Assembly (NCBI RefSeq): GCF_019645815.1
Contig: NZ_CP080997.1
Location: 124,001 to 188,000 of the forward strand
Direction of reading: 5' to 3'
DNA: 64,000 nucleotides
Source: Mycolicibacter heraklionensis
GTDB taxonomy: Bacteria; Actinomycetota; Actinomycetes; Mycobacteriales; Mycobacteriaceae
Position 1 is the stretch's first letter, and each line of letters opens with the position of its first letter. Made by a program: the position numbers and the translations under genes. Positions 61,134-64,000 of the stretch are shown one piece after another. Under the pieces are notes generated by a model. That model saw nothing but the letters and a program-made list of their open reading frames with translations. It was not told the origin of the DNA and ran no database searches.

Positions 61134-61886
61134 ATGAGCACCGACGACAAGATGTTGGCGCGGATCGCCGCCCTGTTGCGCCAGGCCGAAGGCACCGACA
61201 ACGCCCACGAGGCCGAAGCGTTCATGGCGGCGGCGCAGCGGCTGGCCACCGCGACCTCGATCGACCTGGCGGTGGCTCGCGCGCACTCCGCCACCCGGAC
61301 AGCGGCCACCGCGCCGGTGCAGCGCACCATCACCATCGGATCGCCCGGCGCCCGGGGGTTGCGCACCTATGTGCAGCTGTTCGTGGGGATCGCCGCGGCC
61401 AACGACGTGCGCTGTGACGTGGCAACCAATTCGACCTATGTCTACGCCTACGGCTTCGCCGAGGACATCGACGCCACCCACGCCCTCTACGCCAGCCTGG
61501 TCGTTCAGATGGTCCGGGCCTCCGACGCCTACATCGCCACCGGTGAGCACCGCCCCACCCCCACCATCACCGCTCGGCTGAACTTCCACTTGGCGTTCGG
61601 CGCCCGGGTCGGCCAGCGGCTGGCCGAGGCCCGCGACGAGACCCGACGCGATGCCGAGAAGGATCGGAGCAGGCCGCCGGGTACCGCGATTGCGTTGCGC
61701 AACAAGGAGCTCGAGCTGCGCGACTTCTACCGCGGCACCTCGAAGGCCCGCGGCACCTGGCGGGCCACCCGGGCGTCGGCGGGATATTCGTCTGCGGCGC
61801 GCCGGGCCGGGGATCGGGCCGGCCGCAAAGCCCGGCTGGGGGACAGTGCCGAGCTGTCGGTGGCGCGGTCCGCGCTGGAGCGGTGA
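61134..61886 (+). CDS. DUF2786-domain protein (Rv0184-like)
   Basis: A 250-residue soluble protein. The N-terminal DUF2786 domain is MLARIAALLRQAEGTDNAHE with AEAFMAAAQRLATATSIDLA. The central part (YVQLFVGIAAANDVRCDVA, YAYGFAEDIDATHALYASLV) and the basic C-terminus (ARRAGDRAGRKARLGD) match Rv0184 by my memory of its order and size. No function is known. ATG 61134; the upstream ATG 61104 is less likely. Its stop overlaps the next start (GTGA). Confidence 0.82.
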   Translation: MSTDDKMLARIAALLRQAEGTDNAHEAEAFMAAAQRLATATSIDLAVARAHSATRTAATAPVQRTITIGSPGARGLRTYVQLFVGIAAANDVRCDVATNSTYVYAYGFAEDIDATHALYASLVVQMVRASDAYIATGEHRPTPTITARLNFHLAFGARVGQRLAEARDETRRDAEKDRSRPPGTAIALRNKELELRDFYRGTSKARGTWRATRASAGYSSAARRAGDRAGRKARLGDSAELSVARSALER

Positions 61887-62389
61887 GCGGCAACGCTTCG
61901 GGGCGCGACGCTCAGCGCGCCAAGGTCTACGCCGCGGAGGTCTTCGTCCGCACCTTGTTCGACCGCGCAGCTGAGACCGGTAGGCGCAGTGTGGAGTTCT
62001 TCGGCACCGAGCTGACGTTGCCGCCCGAGGCCCGGTTCGGTTCGGTGGCTGCCGTTCAGCGCTACGTCGATGACGTCATGGCGCTGTCGACGGTGCGCGG
62101 TCGGTGGCCGGATGCTTCTGGGTTGGCCGTGCGTGCACGCCGCGGGACTACGGCCGCGCACTACGAAAAGCTTGGTGCGGCAGGAATTATCGCCGTACCG
62201 GAACGCGGTGTGGACTGGGCGCTGCGGGAACTGGTGGTACTGCACGAGATTGCGCACCATCTGTGTGACACTCGGCCGCCGCACGGCCCGGACTTCGTTG
62301 CGACGTTCTGTGAGTTGGCCGAACTGGTGATGGGCCCGGAGCTGGGATATGTGCTGCGGGTGGTGTTCGCCAAGGAAGGTGTGCGGTGA
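61883..62389 (+). CDS. Putative zinc metallopeptidase (Rv0185-like, TIGR04338 type)
   Basis: A 168-residue protein with a clear zincin motif, LVVLHEIAHHLCD, where HExxH supplies two His ligands and the base Glu. It is small, soluble and without signal peptide. The flanking text (VYAAEVFVRTLFDRAAETGR, GPDFVATFCELAELVMGPEL) is that of an actinobacterial family named putative metallohydrolase. The start is GTG 61883, in a four-base overlap with the DUF2786 gene; the pair is likely one functional unit. Confidence 0.82.
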   Translation: MSGNASGRDAQRAKVYAAEVFVRTLFDRAAETGRRSVEFFGTELTLPPEARFGSVAAVQRYVDDVMALSTVRGRWPDASGLAVRARRGTTAAHYEKLGAAGIIAVPERGVDWALRELVVLHEIAHHLCDTRPPHGPDFVATFCELAELVMGPELGYVLRVVFAKEGVR

Positions 62390-62448
62390 CGTGCGCTCCG
62401 GTGCGGTGTCGGTCATCATCTGACGATGGCGAGTAGCACGGGTGCGCC

Positions 62449-64000
62449 GTGAGCAGACCGAGCCTGCACTACCTGCGGGCCGGCTACCTGGTCGCCGCCG
62501 CGGGTGGTGATCCGTGGGCCGTTGATGACAGCGTGCAGGCCGGAAGCCCAACCCAGATCAACTTCCTGGCGCAGGCGTTTCACTCGGCGGCCGGCTCGTC
62601 CACCGCGGCCGAGGAGAGTTTCCGCATCGCTCGACAGCACTTCGAGCAGTACAACCGCGAGAACGGTGAGCAGCCGATCAACAACGGCGCCGAAGTGCAA
62701 CGGGTCAAAGAGGGCCTGCATGCCACCAACCAACAACTCGGCCAGATCGCGGCCGACTTGGAGACCATCGCCGCCGCCTTAGCCCAGGCCCGGCAGCGTT
62801 GCGGTGAGCAGATCGAGGCGCTCAATGCCAATCTGCGGGGCTACGACGAGTATCTGGCTGATTACAACACCCATTACCTGGGATACCAACTACACGGTGA
62901 CGATGTCGACACCCTGATCGAAAAGTGTTGGGACGGTGCGATAGCCGATACCCGGACGGTGCTGGCCAACGTCATGCTGCTGCGTGACGGCTATTCCGAG
63001 ACGTTGCAGGCGGCGCTGACTAAGCTGCGGGTCAAAGACGGCTATGACCCCGAGGCCGTGGTGCGCAGTTTCGAGGCCGGCGCCACGCCAAAGCCGTTGA
63101 ACCCCGCGGATGTGGAGAGTTTCAAGGTGTTGGCCCGGCAGGTCATGGCCAATGATGGTGTGCCGCCAGATCAGAGCGAAGCGCGGATCGATGCGGCGGT
63201 GCTGCAGGCCCAGCAGCCGCTACCGCGCTACGTTGCTCCCGAGTCGCAGCGGCGGGCGCCGTTGGGGTTCGGCGATGCGTTCGGAGACCGGTGGCGAGCC
63301 ACCGAAGGGGCCGTCAAGAACCTGCTCGGACAAGGTGAACCGGGCGGCCCCGGTGTCCTGGAATCTTGGGGTGGCCTGGCCAAGGGGCTTGGTGACACCT
63401 TCCTCAACCCGGTCGGCGCGGGTGTCGCCCAAGTCAAGGACGCCCTGAACGCACCTAGCCCTGCATACTTTCTCGGCGAGAAAGCGTTCGACATCAGCGC
63501 CGCCGCCGTCACCCTTCCCTTCGGCGCGGAGGGGGCGTCGATTCGGGCAGGGCTCGGTGAGATCGGCCGCGGCGTACTCGACACAGGCCCGGTGGTTTCG
63601 TCATACGCAGATGTCGGATTCGACGTTCCCGCCACCTACCATCCGTGGGCGGAATACTCGGCCATGGATCTCAACTACGCGAGTAGGCACGGAGGGCCGA
63701 CAGCCGGATTCAGTGAGGAAGTCGCTGACATGTCCACCCACTATGTGGGCGACAACCCAGACCGCGTCGTCCTGGGTAAGTTCGACGGCCAGGAGGGTGG
63801 CTACATCGGCGAAGCCCGGGGTCACGGCGGCATCTACTTCGATACCGGTGACCGAACCTGGCACGCACTGACCAACGGATTTGGCGATACGCAGCAGCGA
63901 GGCGTGGCGTGGCAAGTAAACAAACAGTTTCTCCGCGCTCAGATGGAAGAGGGTGTGCCGCGGATTGAATACGTAATTCCTGAGGGTTATACAAGCGTTG
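62449..64000 (+). CDS. Polymorphic-toxin-like protein (3' end beyond window)
   Basis: The first 517 codons of a large protein, running off the window. Residues 1-215 repeat the N-terminal module of the protein at 55777 with almost no gaps (SPTQINFLAQAFHSAAGS, HFEQYNRENGEQPINNGAEV, GQIAADLETIAAALAQAR). Residues about 215-370 are a Pro/Gly-rich linker with a possible pre-toxin segment (FDISAAAVTLPFGAEGASIR). From about residue 385 a new domain begins (PATYHPWAEYSAMDLNYA; GGYIGEARGHGGIYFDTGDR; VNKQFLRAQMEEGVPRIEYV) unlike the DUF1023 hydrolase. This N-conserved, C-variable design is that of polymorphic toxins. Start GTG 62449. Immunity gene not in view. Confidence 0.75.
   Translation, partial: MSRPSLHYLRAGYLVAAAGGDPWAVDDSVQAGSPTQINFLAQAFHSAAGSSTAAEESFRIARQHFEQYNRENGEQPINNGAEVQRVKEGLHATNQQLGQIAADLETIAAALAQARQRCGEQIEALNANLRGYDEYLADYNTHYLGYQLHGDDVDTLIEKCWDGAIADTRTVLANVMLLRDGYSETLQAALTKLRVKDGYDPEAVVRSFEAGATPKPLNPADVESFKVLARQVMANDGVPPDQSEARIDAAVLQAQQPLPRYVAPESQRRAPLGFGDAFGDRWRATEGAVKNLLGQGEPGGPGVLESWGGLAKGLGDTFLNPVGAGVAQVKDALNAPSPAYFLGEKAFDISAAAVTLPFGAEGASIRAGLGEIGRGVLDTGPVVSSYADVGFDVPATYHPWAEYSAMDLNYASRHGGPTAGFSEEVADMSTHYVGDNPDRVVLGKFDGQEGGYIGEARGHGGIYFDTGDRTWHALTNGFGDTQQRGVAWQVNKQFLRAQMEEGVPRIEYVIPEGYTSV

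Overview
The window is high-GC actinobacterial DNA and reads as a non-tuberculous Mycobacterium (or Mycolicibacter/Mycolicibacterium) chromosome. Two complete mce operons, mycobacterial Mce-associated proteins, and gene order recognisable from the Mycobacterium tuberculosis Rv0162c-Rv0185 neighbourhood support this. Species cannot be fixed from the sequence alone.

Layout. (1) 1-2227: a truncated universal stress protein gene, a small histidine-rich protein built of 11-residue repeats, and a decayed IS110-type transposase. (2) About 2228-9640: an integrated actinomycete integrative and conjugative element (AICE) of the pSAM2 type. It has an XRE regulator plus creatininase pair, a small SCO3933-like protein, an FtsK-like transfer protein broken by a frameshift, a rolling-circle-type Rep, and a large serine integrase. 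The integrase abuts remnants of a 13E12-type HNH endonuclease gene. (3) 9859-24439: an oxidative catabolic cluster with an alpha/beta hydrolase, FAD-linked D-hydroxyacid dehydrogenase, TetR regulator, short-chain dehydrogenases, TesB-like thioesterases, an SMP-30 lactonase, P450, Zn-dehydrogenases, an HpcH aldolase and a Baeyer-Villiger-type flavoprotein. Three copies of a CTTTACA-N14-TGT motif lie in front of its divergent genes and suggest one TetR regulon. (4) 23324-39907: the mce1 locus (adhE1-, Rv0163- and Rv0164-like genes, fadD5, yrbE1AB, mce1A-F, Rv0175-Rv0178-like genes), without the mce1R repressor gene. (5) 39941-52840: a YoaK-like membrane protein, then a second, oppositely oriented mce operon (yrbEA, yrbEB, mceA-F, Mce-associated protein, MPT64-like secreted protein), a secreted protein and another Mce-associated protein. 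(6) 52860-54975: an apparently intact IS607 element with serine recombinase TnpA, TnpB and a probable guide-RNA region. (7) 54989-64000: the Rv0181c-Rv0185-like segment (pirin, monoacylglycerol lipase, DUF2786 protein, metallopeptidase), interrupted by additional genes and flanked by two proteins that share an N-terminal module but have unrelated C-termini. That is the pattern of polymorphic toxins.

How the parts work together. The Mce systems are lipid importers (YrbE permeases plus MceA-F). FadD5, the thioesterases, the dehydrogenases and the P450/BVMO/lactonase/aldolase set would process imported hydrophobic substrates, so lipid or terpenoid uptake and breakdown is the theme of most of the window. 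The accessory parts are the AICE, IS110 remnant, IS607 element, toxin-like proteins and second mce operon. Functions are assigned from motifs and remembered family members; no database search was run.
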